A stretch of DNA of 64,000 nt from Clostridiales bacterium (GCA_016281915.1 JAEEJO010000077.1:191508-255507), one strand, 5' to 3'; positions 44,503-54,817 are shown, numbered from the stretch's first letter. A program made the numbers and translations. Notes: a model not told the origin generated them from the letters alone.

Positions 44503-45138
44503 TTATTTTACGCTGTTGTCTGCGAGAATTTCAGGTTTATTAGCCATGCTGTCATCTTCGGTTATCTCTCTTATCACTCTGCATGGAACTCCCGCAGCAA
44601 AAGAATTTGAAGGTATATCATGTGTGACTACGCTCCCCGCTCCTATTACACAGCCGTCACCGATTGTTACGCCAGGACATACCGTTACGTTTGCACCAAA
44701 CCAGCAATCCGAACCGATCGTGACCGGCCTTGCATAACAGAAACGTTTATCGTTGCCTTCTTTATCAAGCATGAGTTTTCTCTCTGATGCAACCATGGGA
44801 TGCAACGGTGTAACTATTGTTACGTTAGGACCGAAATTGCAGTCGTTACCGATTTTCACAAGCGCATCGTCCTGAACAGTAAAATTATAGTTTATAAACA
44901 CTCTGTCACCGATCTCGGTGTGCTTTCCGTAATGGAAAAACACAGGTCCCTGCATGAAACTGCCCTCTCCGAATTTCGCAAGTATTTCCTTGGCAAGCAG
45001 TGCGCGTTTTTCTGTTTCATCTTCACGGGTCTCACTGTATTCTTTGCTGAGATTATGCGATCTGAGCTTTATGGCGCGAAGTTGAGCATCACCCGGACAA
45101 AAAAGTATTCCTTTAAATATTTTTTCTTCTTCTGTCAT
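44503..45138 (-). CDS. Sugar O-acetyltransferase (maltose/galactoside acetyltransferase family)
   Basis: 211-residue left-handed beta-helix (hexapeptide) enzyme that acetylates sugars from acetyl-CoA. N-terminal Mac domain (KIFKGILFCPGDAQL) precedes the hexapeptide repeats (IGDRVFINYNFTV, IGNDCNFGPNVTI, IGSDCWFGANVTVCPG, IGDGCVIGAGSVV). The catalytic histidine is in VTPLHPM near residue 113. Unlike the MBOAT-type, it is cytosolic. It follows the second solute-binding gene by 3 nt, suggesting it acts on an incoming sugar; detoxification is the usual proposed role. Confidence 0.92.
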   Translation of the reverse strand: MTEEEKIFKGILFCPGDAQLRAIKLRSHNLSKEYSETREDETEKRALLAKEILAKFGEGSFMQGPVFFHYGKHTEIGDRVFINYNFTVQDDALVKIGNDCNFGPNVTIVTPLHPMVASERKLMLDKEGNDKRFCYARPVTIGSDCWFGANVTVCPGVTIGDGCVIGAGSVVTHDIPSNSFAAGVPCRVIREITEDDSMANKPEILADNSVK

Positions 45139-45141
45139 AAC

Positions 45142-46518
45142 TCACTGATTCTCCCATGAAATAAGTTGAACGTTGTTTTCGGCAACATATTCGTTGATTG
45201 CTGATTCGATGGACTGCATAGCGGATGCGGCTGTTTCTTTTCCGCTCAGGACGTTCATAATTGAATTTCTGAAATTATCGTAATTATCTCCAAGCTGTAT
45301 CTGGTAATTATAGCTCGGTCTTTCGATCGCGTCAATATAGAAATCAACATCTTCATCGTGATGGAACATATAACGTGATCGTTCTTTCCATCCTCCTGAA
45401 TTGTTCAGAGGTTCGAACATAAAATCAATAATCTTGCCAATGCTTTCAACGTCGTTTTTTGTCATTTTAACGATATAAAGGAGGCGGTCATATGCAACAT
45501 ATGTACCCGTCTGACCGTTGTTGTTCGGTCCTTTAGGGAACGGAATCATTCCGTAATCTTCCATCTCATAGCCGATTGCGCCTTCTTCAATCGAAGTTGC
45601 TTCAAAGCTTCTTGTAAAATAAAACGGTCCTTCTTCGTTGATAAAGTTATCCACTTCCCTGTCTTTGCATAGTTTTTGCTGATACAGACTTGCCAGATAA
45701 TCAAATGCCGCAAGTGCTTCGGGAGACGTCATGCCGAAAACAACTTTGCCGTTATTGTCAACAAGCATCTGTGCACCGTTTGAAAATGCAGCTGACTGCG
45801 CCATATCGGCAGGTGTTGTTCCGCCTGTTTTTACAAGCATACCGGTATAGGAAGTATCTCCTTCGGTGAACGTGGCGATTTTCAATTGATCTTCCATTGT
45901 TTCCCACGTCCAGCTTCCGTTTTCAATAAAATCGTAAGGACTGGTAAGACCGATTTTTCGGATAAGATTATTATTTGTAAGAATTACGCCGTGTATCTCA
46001 GGCATCCATTCCCATTCATAAGGGCAAAAGCCGTAGACATCGCCGTCAAATATGCTTTGAGCTCTGAAATAAAGGGGTCCGAATTTTTTATCTTCTGCAT
46101 CAAGCGTTGATATTTCATTCATTGATGCAAGAAAATTTGCTTTATAAAGAGAGTAAGCAACGCCAACCTCTCTGTCTATGATATCGGGGACGGGAAGTCC
46201 GGCAATATAACGAGTGGTAATTGCAGAAGCGTCATAGGATTCAGAGTCCATATTTAAATATGTAAACGTGCAATTGAATTTTTCTTCTGTTTCGGCATAC
46301 CGCTGAAGCATTTTATCGCCCGCATCAGTATCCCCGGACTGAGGAAAATACATCGAAACACGCCATGGCGCAAAGTAAAAAACTGCTCCGTTAAAATCCT
46401 CTGTACCGTCATCTGACATATCATAATCAGGCACTGTTTCTTCTGTTTGCGCCGCGCAGGAGGTAATGAAACAAAGGATCAGAAAAGAAATAATTATTTT
46501 TAAAAATCTGCTTTTCAT
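45142..46518 (-). CDS. Extracellular solute-binding lipoprotein (second, related)
   Basis: 458 residues from the ATG at 46518 (GGAG upstream), lipobox FITSC (Cys near 21). Like the protein at 42.4-43.8 kb it has, soon after the lipid cysteine, a V-P-D-Y segment (ETVPDYD here, EVVPDYE there) and a shared plan: IPFPKGPNN near 324 and IIDFMFEPLNN near 375, corresponding to IPFPCGPG and LVLDALYEPF of the paralogue. No permease or ATPase lies nearby. Paired with the O-acetyltransferase. A binding function is inferred; a non-transport role such as glycan capture is also possible. Confidence 0.8.
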   Translation of the reverse strand: MKSRFLKIIISFLILCFITSCAAQTEETVPDYDMSDDGTEDFNGAVFYFAPWRVSMYFPQSGDTDAGDKMLQRYAETEEKFNCTFTYLNMDSESYDASAITTRYIAGLPVPDIIDREVGVAYSLYKANFLASMNEISTLDAEDKKFGPLYFRAQSIFDGDVYGFCPYEWEWMPEIHGVILTNNNLIRKIGLTSPYDFIENGSWTWETMEDQLKIATFTEGDTSYTGMLVKTGGTTPADMAQSAAFSNGAQMLVDNNGKVVFGMTSPEALAAFDYLASLYQQKLCKDREVDNFINEEGPFYFTRSFEATSIEEGAIGYEMEDYGMIPFPKGPNNNGQTGTYVAYDRLLYIVKMTKNDVESIGKIIDFMFEPLNNSGGWKERSRYMFHHDEDVDFYIDAIERPSYNYQIQLGDNYDNFRNSIMNVLSGKETAASAMQSIESAINEYVAENNVQLISWENQ

Positions 46519-46551
46519 TTTTTTCTCCGATAAATAATAATTGAACATGAA

Positions 46552-46579
46552 AACACCGTATACATACGTACACGGTGTT
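46552..46579 (-). terminator. Intrinsic terminator after the Cys/Asp-rich gene
   Basis: 8-bp stem (AACACCGT with ACGGTGTT) with an inner GTA/TAC pairing and a T-rich tail on the minus strand, 11 nt beyond the stop of the gene at 46590. Confidence 0.75.
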
Positions 46580-46589
46580 AAGAATAGAA

Positions 46590-46919
46590 TTATTCTTCGC
46601 TTTCCGAATCGTCTTCTTTAGAAGTGTCGGGTTCTTCGCTGTCTTCTTCGCAGTCGCATTCGCCGTTGTTAACGTGATCAACGGAGATATAATCCTCGTC
46701 AGAGCAATCATCGCAATCACATTTTTCGCTGTTGCAATCGCAATCATCATCGCAGCAGCAATCACAGTCGTCATCGCCGCAGCAGCAACAATCGTCGTCC
46801 CAGTCGCCGTCTTCTTTAGCTTTTTTTATTGCTTTATATGTGTTATACGCAGAAAAAGCGGCAACAGCGGCAATGGCTCCAACTGCAAGACCGATAAAAA
46901 ACTTTGTTGAATTCTTCAT
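46590..46919 (-). CDS. Cys/Asp-rich membrane-anchored small protein, metal-binding candidate
   Basis: 109 residues. The N-terminus (residues 7-25, FFIGLAVGAIAAVAAFSAY) is a Gly/Ala-rich helix like that of YtxH-type proteins, followed by a short Lys-rich stretch and then an extremely acidic tail holding 15 cysteines (44-47, 52, 54-56, 60, 62, 67, 69, 72, 88, 90) in runs such as CCCC and CDCCC, separated by Asp. No known metallothionein or ferredoxin spacing is obvious. Own consensus promoter and terminator, so it is an independent unit. I infer metal or Fe-S handling at the membrane. Codon choice (GAC/TGC runs) makes it locally GC-richer. Confidence 0.75.
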   Translation of the reverse strand: MKNSTKFFIGLAVGAIAAVAAFSAYNTYKAIKKAKEDGDWDDDCCCCGDDDCDCCCDDDCDCNSEKCDCDDCSDEDYISVDHVNNGECDCEEDSEEPDTSKEDDSESEE

Positions 46920-46957
46920 TTCGAGGCCTACTTTCTATAATCTATATAATTGTTTTA

Positions 46958-46986
46958 ATTATACCTTATTTTGAATTTAATGTCAA
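46958..46986 (-). promoter_or_regulatory. Sigma-A promoter of the Cys/Asp-rich gene
   Basis: Full consensus on the minus strand: TTGACA, 17-nt spacer, TATAAT, about 39 nt before the ATG. Strong by sequence. Confidence 0.85.
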
Positions 46987-47053
46987 TATGCAAAGTGTGG
47001 ATTTTATGTGGTAATTTTAACAATTTGTTATTCCCGGTTCAATATTGTATAAT

Positions 47054-47094
47054 CAAGGCAGAATCACGGTGATTGCTATCATGATCCTGCCTTG
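47054..47094 (-). terminator. Intrinsic terminator after guaB
   Basis: Stem of 13 positions with one mismatch (CAAGGCAG pairing CTGCCTTG plus AATCA/TGATC), about 20 nt downstream of the guaB stop, but with only a weak T tract. Confidence 0.65.
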
Positions 47095-47115
47095 TTAAAT
47101 TCAAGTCTTCAATAA

Positions 47116-48606
<1,491 letters not shown>

Positions 48607-48619
48607 TCAAGAATCAATA

Positions 48620-49141
48620 TTATAATTCGCTCAATTTCTGTTCAAACTTTTCGCGTTCCGCGCGAAGTTTTCTTTCAAATGTGAAATCCATTGTCAGGCC
48701 GTCATTTTCGGCTATTATCCCGCCGATCATAATGCGAAGATCCTGTTTGACATCTATATCAGGGAAAACCGCCCGCATTATATCAAGATCGGTTCTTGAA
48801 ACATACAGTCTTGTTAGACCGTCAAGTTTTTCATTAGCTTTTGCAACACATTTTTTTAAATACTCAATATATGCATCGGTTTTTTTGAACTCCAAAAGCT
48901 GCTTTTTTACTGCTGCCATTACGGCATCGACATAATGACCTTTTTCGGCAAAAACTTCCTTTTTGCTTTCAATCTTATGCATGGAAAGCTCTCGAGCCAT
49001 TTCGCTTTTGATGTCAAAAACACTCTGCTGAATCATATCATAAGCTTCTGTAAGAAGTTTTTCTTCTACTGCGTCTTTATTATTCTGATCAACAGAGACT
49101 GCCGCCTCGGCGTTATTGTTTATCTCATCATTAAGAACCAT
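48620..49141 (-). CDS. V-type ATPase subunit E-like protein
   Basis: 173 residues. A long N-terminal helical region, rich in Lys/Glu and heptad-like, is followed by a C-terminal alpha/beta domain with LTRLYVSRTDLDIMRAVFPDI near 109 and IIAENDGLTMDFTFERKL near 142, resembling the C-terminal domain of the V/A-ATPase peripheral stalk subunit E. No other V-ATPase genes (A, B, C, D, F, I, K) are in the window. The 104-residue gene just upstream would be its stalk partner. Could be a remnant, a displaced pair serving a complex elsewhere, or a re-used coiled-coil pair. Confidence 0.65.
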   Translation of the reverse strand: MVLNDEINNNAEAAVSVDQNNKDAVEEKLLTEAYDMIQQSVFDIKSEMARELSMHKIESKKEVFAEKGHYVDAVMAAVKKQLLEFKKTDAYIEYLKKCVAKANEKLDGLTRLYVSRTDLDIMRAVFPDIDVKQDLRIMIGGIIAENDGLTMDFTFERKLRAEREKFEQKLSEL

Positions 49142-49168
49142 ATTTACACTCTTTTCGAAATAAGTATA

Positions 49169-49483
49169 TTAGTCCGGAGTAATTATATTCCTGAAAATTT
49201 CGTCGACCCATTCGATATTGTTGTTGTCGTAGGCAATCTTTATTCGTCGCAGTTTATCAGCTCGCTGCTCATCCATTTCACGCATAACGGTTTCGAGGTG
49301 TTCCTGTTCGTTTTCTCTGTAAATATCTATTCGTCTCTGAGCGCGTTCGATATATTCTCGTCTGAGCTGCTCAATCTCTGCGGTTGCAGCAACTCCGTAT
49401 CTTCCCTGGACATTCCGGGTCTGTGTAATGATTTCTTTTGCCTGATCAAAAGAAGCCGCGTAAGGATCTTTGTTGTTTTCCAC
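49169..49483 (-). CDS. Coiled-coil protein resembling V-ATPase peripheral stalk subunit G/H
   Basis: 104 residues, almost entirely helical and highly charged: AATAEIEQLRREYIERAQ (near 32) and NEQEHLETVMREMDEQRADK (near 57) have heptad-like character. This and the adjacent subunit E-like gene, 27 nt downstream, fit an EG stalk heterodimer. Start is GTG at 49483 with AAGGAGG upstream. Family assignment by context and composition only. Confidence 0.5.
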   Translation of the reverse strand: MENNKDPYAASFDQAKEIITQTRNVQGRYGVAATAEIEQLRREYIERAQRRIDIYRENEQEHLETVMREMDEQRADKLRRIKIAYDNNNIEWVDEIFRNIITPD

Positions 49484-49535
49484 GCTTTATGCCTCCTTAA
49501 ATAAACAGTCTGTTATGATTTTTTATATTTAGTAT

Positions 49536-49564
49536 ATAATACAACATTAAGAATTATTTTGCAA
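49536..49564 (-). promoter_or_regulatory. Sigma-A promoter of the stalk-like/guaB unit
   Basis: Minus strand TTGCAA, 17-nt spacer, TATTAT, about 50 nt before the GTG start. Confidence 0.62.
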
Positions 49565-49643
49565 GTGTCTGATAATTTTTTTCGGTTTTTTTTCATAAAT
49601 TCTTATTTCAGCAGTTTTATCCGGCTGGCAACTGATATAGGAA

Positions 49644-49673
49644 AAGGACGGCAGAAATAAATCTGCCGTCCTT
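49644..49673 (-). terminator. Intrinsic terminator after the GH2 gene
   Basis: Perfect 12-bp stem (AAGGACGGCAGA with TCTGCCGTCCTT, 6-nt loop) with a short T-rich tail on the minus strand, 19 nt beyond the stop. Confidence 0.83.
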
Positions 49674-49691
49674 ATATGTGATTTGAAAGTA

Positions 49692-52600
49692 TTACTCTTC
49701 TTCCTCTACAGGAACATAGTACCAGTTTTCGCCTGCTTCAACAATGATTCTCTGATTTTCATCGGTATTAAGAGACCACATCTGTGTAGCAAGTCCGTTA
49801 TATTCGGATGCAACGAGATAACTTGTTTCATAATACTTATCATCTTCTGTTCTGATATAAGTTGTTGCAAGATATTCATCGTCATACATAACACGTTTAA
49901 CGGCGATACCGAGAGCATATCCGTTCTTCTTGTTTACGATGGAGAAGAGACCGTCATGCTCGGTAACGAGCCACTGCTGGTTTTCTGCGCCCGTATTGTT
50001 TGCTTCACTGATTACATCGTCGTCAAGCGTAAGAGCAAGTCCTGTTTCAACGTTTGCAATAGTGTAGTAATCACCCTGAACGTTTGTGAATGTCCAGTGC
50101 TGTGTAGTTCCGGGGAGAAGCTCCCACTGAGTTATATACGTGTCAGAATAAGCCCAGTTGGGATCGATCAGATCGTCTGGATAAGGTTCGCTCTTAAGGT
50201 CTTCAAGGCTGTTCCACTTAATGCTCGGATTGTAATGTCTGATTCTGTCGTTCTGAATCTGTCCGAGAACTGTTCTGAATGACATTTCATCGATTACGGA
50301 CATATAGTAGCCTGTACCGATATTTTTAAGACGAACCATAGTATGCTCTTCGTCAACATACTCAAGTTCCCATCCGGAGTTAAGGTCTGTTTCCTTAGGC
50401 TGTTTGAGTAATGCAACGCGGCATCCCATTGTAGGTGCAAGGGGCTGGAATGACCAGTTAACACCTATTGAGAATATGTTGGAGTTGAGCGCACTATGCG
50501 CAAGGTTTGTCCAATAGTGTCCGTCATTTGCATAGTCATAGTCTACAAGACCTGCGTCAACGCTGAGCAAATTACCGCCTACGTTGAGCTGGCTAAGGTA
50601 TTTACCATATTTAACGCTCTTGAGTCTGAAGGAGCTGGCTTGTCCGGTATCGTTGTCTTTTTCGTAGATCCAGAGCTGGTTGGTGCTGCCGGTACCCTGT
50701 GCGATTTCAAGACCTGCAGTCAGATAAGAGCCTGCCTTTGTGGATGAAAGAACTGAGTAATTGCGTCCGCTGATGATCGATCTGTCTTTAGCGTGCGGCA
50801 ACTCAACGGGATTTGAAGTTGTAGCAACAGCAGCAGGATCATCTTTTTCGTTGAGGGGTATAATTCTGTAGGAGAATTCTGCTATTTCGCCGGGTATAAT
50901 GATGGAAGGATCAACGTAATACTCAGAGTCTGTAAGGTTGCCTGAAGATACGCCTCTCTGTTTTGCTATAATTCTGAGACTTGTATTTCCTGAGCTCTGA
51001 AGAGCATTGAAAGCAAAGTTTGAAGTATCGCTTGTGAAGAGAAGCTTCATACCTGTTTCGGAATCTTCAAGAGCTACCCATCTTGCTTCTGATTTATCGC
51101 CGACGTTATTCTTAATAAGGTAGTTTGCATTTGAAAGTGCGGCAACGGTCTGGTCATATACGCCGATCTTTGTGTCTGCGTATTTATCCGGATAGCTTGA
51201 TCCGGGACCTCTTCCGTACCATGTATATTCGGAGAATGTCTGCGGAAGATCTGCGATAGTTGAGATATTCATCGGGATTCCGACGTAAATCGAGGGATCA
51301 TATGCATAGCTTACAACGATTTCGCCGTCACCGTAGATATCGTAATACATTGTCAGATCTGCGCTGCTTGTTTCACTGCTGTAGAGTGAGTAATCGTTTG
51401 CTACGCAGGAGATATCAAGACCGAGACGATAGTGGTTATCGGCAATACGCTGAATATCGATGTAGTCGCGCAGGAACTGATTGTTTGTTACTCTGCTAAT
51501 AACATTGTAATTGGAACCTGTTACTTCAGAGTAAGCATCGCCGCCTGTCGAGGTTCTAGTAAGGCTGAATCTCGGAGCATTTCTGAGGATAAGAGAGTCG
51601 TTGTAATAAACAGACATTATACGTCCGTTTTCTGCATTGACTTCAACGGAAACGAGGTCGTTTTCCAACAGGATATACGGAGTATAGTCATCATACTCTT
51701 CTTCCCATTCTTCCTCTTCAACGTATTCAGGTTCAACATCGGGATAGTTAAACAGCGGGTTGCCTTTTTCATCCTTCATCTGATTGCCCTCTTCATCGAG
51801 GATCGGAGTCGGGGTTCTTGCAGGATCAACTTCAAAAGGAAGCTCCTGACCGAAATATTCGGCATTGAATACCCACTTAAGCTGATATCCTGCAGGGATA
51901 TCGCCAAGGTCTTCTTTTTGTGTAAACTTGATGGTCAGCGCGTAATTACCGTTATTGACGGCTTTTTGCGGAGTGTTATAATCAATATGAAGCTTAACGT
52001 CTTTAGTGTATGCTGGAACGTCAAGATCAACTGTTCCTTCTGAAATAGGAACGGGACGCGGATTTGTCCAGTAGTTGTTTACTTCGGTAAGCACGTATGT
52101 GCAATCATAAATATCGCTGAGCTTTCTTTCCGCATTGTTTGTTACGTAGAAATCACCTGATACGATATCAAGGATAGTTGCGCTTATTGAAGGTTTCTGA
52201 ATTATGGTAACATCGAGAGCGTCGCCGTTGTTATTCTTTACTGTGCCTGTCTTAGGCATCGTTTCGAAACCTGTAAGATCATACTGAGCAAAGAATACGT
52301 TGCCCGAAAGAGCGTCTTTCCAATCGGCATCGGAAAGGGAAACGACGTAAAGGTTGAGGAAATACTCGGTATTTGCCTTGAATGAACCGTAATTTACGGT
52401 AAATTCTTTTGTTTCGCCCGGAGCGATTGAAAGGCCGGATACGGTTGAAGACGAAACGACTTCATTGCCTGTAACGATTTCATATCTGATTTCGTAATTG
52501 TCTTCAAAATTGATGAAATAATTCTTATTTTCGGCAGTAAACTTACCTGCCGCAAGGTCTGTAGCTGTGATCTTTATCGGTGAATATGCATTTTTAAGTT

Positions 52601-54629
52601 CATATGCATCGGACTGAACAGATCTGTCTGCATTGAGAACGCCTGAAAGTGCAATTGTGCCGTCAGAAATGTTTTCACCCCACGTACCGGGCCAAGAGAG
52701 AGTATAAAGCTCGGGGTACTTAGCGAAAGGTGTTTCTGAAAGGATAACGCTTGCGTTTGCAGAGTCTGTAGGCCAGTAGAGAGCTCTGTCAACCCAGTAG
52801 TTAAAGAATCCGCCGAGGATTTTAGGATTCCTGTCTACAAAATCAACATAAGATTTAATATTGCCGGTACCTTCAAGATAGCCCATTGTGTAGGACTGAA
52901 GAATGATCGGTTTTTTAACGGAAGGATCATTGATGGTTTCTTCGATCTTGGAGAAATCCCAGTCTATAGCTACAACGATATCACTGTAAGAAGAATCTCC
53001 GTCGTAAAGGATCATTCTGTTGTCTTCGCCCTGAAGGAAGTCACGAAGATTCTTGAAGTTGGAACCTTTACCGCTTTCGTTACCGAGAGCCCACATAATA
53101 ACGCTGGGATTATTCTTGTCTCTCTCAATAACGTTGACAAGACGGTCAACAAGGGAGCTCTGCCAGATCGACTGATCGCCGGGAATCGTTGATTCACCGT
53201 TATTTGAATACGGAGTTGACTGAAGGTTCATATCGGAAACGATATAAAGACCGTATTTATTGCAGAGCGAGATAAAATCATTTGAGAACGGGATGCCGGG
53301 AGAACGAACAGCGTTGATATTCATCGCCTTCATTCTGAGAACGTCCTGCTCTTTTACTTCATAAGGAACATAATTACCTGTTTCTGCGCAGAATTCATCA
53401 TATACTACGCCGTAAAGGGTTATGGGTTCGCCGTTTACAACGAATGTCTGATTTCCGTCGTCGTCATAAACAAAGCCGGAGGCGATATAGCCGTACTGAG
53501 TGCTTACTATATCAACTACTTCCCCTTTGTTGTCTTTAAGAGTAAAGACTGCAGTGTAAACATTCGGAGTTTCTGCTGTCCATTTTTCGGGCGCGGAAAC
53601 GGGAAGTCTGCCGCCGCATGCAGCTACGTAAGAGTTACCTACCTTGCTGACACCGAACTGGATCTCAGAACCGAGCTGACGGTTTGCGACGTATGCTTTT
53701 CCGTCCTTATCGTAAAGAGCCACTTCAAGAGTGTATCCAGTAGGCGCAGGATCGAACGTAGCAACTTCAACTTCGATCTGCATCAGGGCATTTTCGAACT
53801 CACTGTCAAGACCCGGATCGATGGAAATATCTCTTATATATACGTTCGGTGAGGAATAAAGATAAACATCACCGAAAATACCGCCGAGTTTTACGGAATC
53901 GTGTGCTTCAAGCCATGAAGAGTAACAATATTTATATACTTTTACGGCAATAGTGTTTTCGCCTTTTTCAAGGTAATCTGTTATCCAGAATGACTTGTTG
54001 GTAAATGCATCTTCACCGTAACCTACCATATAACCGTTTACATAAACATAGCAGGCAGATGAAACGCCTTCGAACGTAATGAAAACTTCACGTCCGTCCC
54101 AATCTTCGGGAATGGTTACTTTAGTTCTGTAAAGACCGATCTCGTTGTTTGTTTCGGGAACGTTGTTCGGTCTGAGAGATGTGCCCCACGCATATTTAGA
54201 ATCGGTATAGATCGGTGTTCCGTATCCGGAAAGCTCCCAGTTTGAGGGAACATCAATCGTATCCCAGTAAAGGATCTGCGTGTTGCTGGCTGTAAGTACT
54301 TCTTCGTTGGGATCGGGGTAAACGAAGTTGGTCTTCATAAAATCTGCAGGGACATACGAATTATTGTTAGTAAACGTAAAATCCCATGTTCCGTTAAGGG
54401 ACATATAGTATGAAGACTCTTTAATGTCCGCTTTTACTGCGCTGTTAGCATCGGGATATGAAACAAGCGTTGTGGTCGGGTTGAGTTTGTTTCTCGAAAC
54501 CGTATCGCTCTTCCATTCTCCGTTTTCAGTGAATACAGTGACATTCTTGCTGCATCCTACTGCCAAAGTGAGGATGAGAATGACTGCAAGGCACTGAAAC
54601 AGACGCTTAAGTGACTTTTTCATTTGCAT
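49692..54629 (-). CDS. Large GH2 (LacZ-like) lipoprotein with ricin-like C-terminus; nucleophile apparently absent
   Basis: 1645 residues, about 600 longer than LacZ. Lipoprotein signal ends LAVGC (Cys26). Domains in order: jelly-roll sugar-binding (75-265), immunoglobulin-like (265-385), TIM barrel (385-690), further beta domains including a LacZ beta-gal small-chain-like region (about 1000-1280), and three or more ricin-type segments with Q-x-W motifs (NQLW, TQHW, ENQQW, ATQMW; about 1280-1640). The acid/base glutamate is kept in MWALGNESG (E518). At the nucleophile strand the family motif CEYAHAMGN reads LQSYTMG (577-583), with Ser where Glu is expected; Mg-site and substrate histidines are also changed. 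Own promoter. Could be a glycan-binding protein. Confidence 0.85.
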   Translation of the reverse strand: MQMKKSLKRLFQCLAVILILTLAVGCSKNVTVFTENGEWKSDTVSRNKLNPTTTLVSYPDANSAVKADIKESSYYMSLNGTWDFTFTNNNSYVPADFMKTNFVYPDPNEEVLTASNTQILYWDTIDVPSNWELSGYGTPIYTDSKYAWGTSLRPNNVPETNNEIGLYRTKVTIPEDWDGREVFITFEGVSSACYVYVNGYMVGYGEDAFTNKSFWITDYLEKGENTIAVKVYKYCYSSWLEAHDSVKLGGIFGDVYLYSSPNVYIRDISIDPGLDSEFENALMQIEVEVATFDPAPTGYTLEVALYDKDGKAYVANRQLGSEIQFGVSKVGNSYVAACGGRLPVSAPEKWTAETPNVYTAVFTLKDNKGEVVDIVSTQYGYIASGFVYDDDGNQTFVVNGEPITLYGVVYDEFCAETGNYVPYEVKEQDVLRMKAMNINAVRSPGIPFSNDFISLCNKYGLYIVSDMNLQSTPYSNNGESTIPGDQSIWQSSLVDRLVNVIERDKNNPSVIMWALGNESGKGSNFKNLRDFLQGEDNRMILYDGDSSYSDIVVAIDWDFSKIEETINDPSVKKPIILQSYTMGYLEGTGNIKSYVDFVDRNPKILGGFFNYWVDRALYWPTDSANASVILSETPFAKYPELYTLSWPGTWGENISDGTIALSGVLNADRSVQSDAYELKNAYSPIKITATDLAAGKFTAENKNYFINFEDNYEIRYEIVTGNEVVSSSTVSGLSIAPGETKEFTVNYGSFKANTEYFLNLYVVSLSDADWKDALSGNVFFAQYDLTGFETMPKTGTVKNNNGDALDVTIIQKPSISATILDIVSGDFYVTNNAERKLSDIYDCTYVLTEVNNYWTNPRPVPISEGTVDLDVPAYTKDVKLHIDYNTPQKAVNNGNYALTIKFTQKEDLGDIPAGYQLKWVFNAEYFGQELPFEVDPARTPTPILDEEGNQMKDEKGNPLFNYPDVEPEYVEEEEWEEEYDDYTPYILLENDLVSVEVNAENGRIMSVYYNDSLILRNAPRFSLTRTSTGGDAYSEVTGSNYNVISRVTNNQFLRDYIDIQRIADNHYRLGLDISCVANDYSLYSSETSSADLTMYYDIYGDGEIVVSYAYDPSIYVGIPMNISTIADLPQTFSEYTWYGRGPGSSYPDKYADTKIGVYDQTVAALSNANYLIKNNVGDKSEARWVALEDSETGMKLLFTSDTSNFAFNALQSSGNTSLRIIAKQRGVSSGNLTDSEYYVDPSIIIPGEIAEFSYRIIPLNEKDDPAAVATTSNPVELPHAKDRSIISGRNYSVLSSTKAGSYLTAGLEIAQGTGSTNQLWIYEKDNDTGQASSFRLKSVKYGKYLSQLNVGGNLLSVDAGLVDYDYANDGHYWTNLAHSALNSNIFSIGVNWSFQPLAPTMGCRVALLKQPKETDLNSGWELEYVDEEHTMVRLKNIGTGYYMSVIDEMSFRTVLGQIQNDRIRHYNPSIKWNSLEDLKSEPYPDDLIDPNWAYSDTYITQWELLPGTTQHWTFTNVQGDYYTIANVETGLALTLDDDVISEANNTGAENQQWLVTEHDGLFSIVNKKNGYALGIAVKRVMYDDEYLATTYIRTEDDKYYETSYLVASEYNGLATQMWSLNTDENQRIIVEAGENWYYVPVEEEE

Positions 54630-54664
54630 TAACCTCCAAACAGGTTATTTTTGATTACGCTATT

Positions 54665-54693
54665 AGTATAACAAATATTCTTATTTTTTTCAA
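54665..54693 (-). promoter_or_regulatory. Sigma-A promoter of the GH2 gene
   Basis: Minus strand TTGAAA, 17-nt spacer, TATACT, about 36 nt before the ATG, and divergent from the proS promoter. Confidence 0.68.
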
Positions 54694-54747
54694 TAAACAA
54701 TTTATTCAAAATTACGACAAGTTTACAAACATTTTATGATACCGTTG

Positions 54748-54776
54748 TTGACAATTTCGTATTTCTGATGTATAAT
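54748..54776 (+). promoter_or_regulatory. Sigma-A promoter of proS
   Basis: Full consensus TTGACA, 17-nt spacer, TATAAT, about 41 nt before the proS ATG. No T-box leader fits in this space. Confidence 0.87.
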
Positions 54777-54817
54777 ACAGAAAAACGCAATTTATTTTTT
54801 TAAAGGAACTGAAAACG

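Noticed and set aside
46552-46579. Inverted repeat considered as a mobile-element end
   Set aside because: It is a single hairpin just after a stop codon with a T-rich tail, which fits an intrinsic terminator; no transposase or second copy is present.
46575-46974. Plus-strand frames overlapping the Cys/Asp-rich gene (Val/Ala- and Gln/Ser-rich products)
   Set aside because: Shadow frames produced by the GAC/TGC/TGT runs of the minus-strand gene, which alone has a consensus promoter, terminator and sensible N-terminal helix.
54777-54817. T-box riboswitch upstream of proS
   Set aside because: Only about 35 nt separate the expected transcription start from the ATG, far too short for a T-box.
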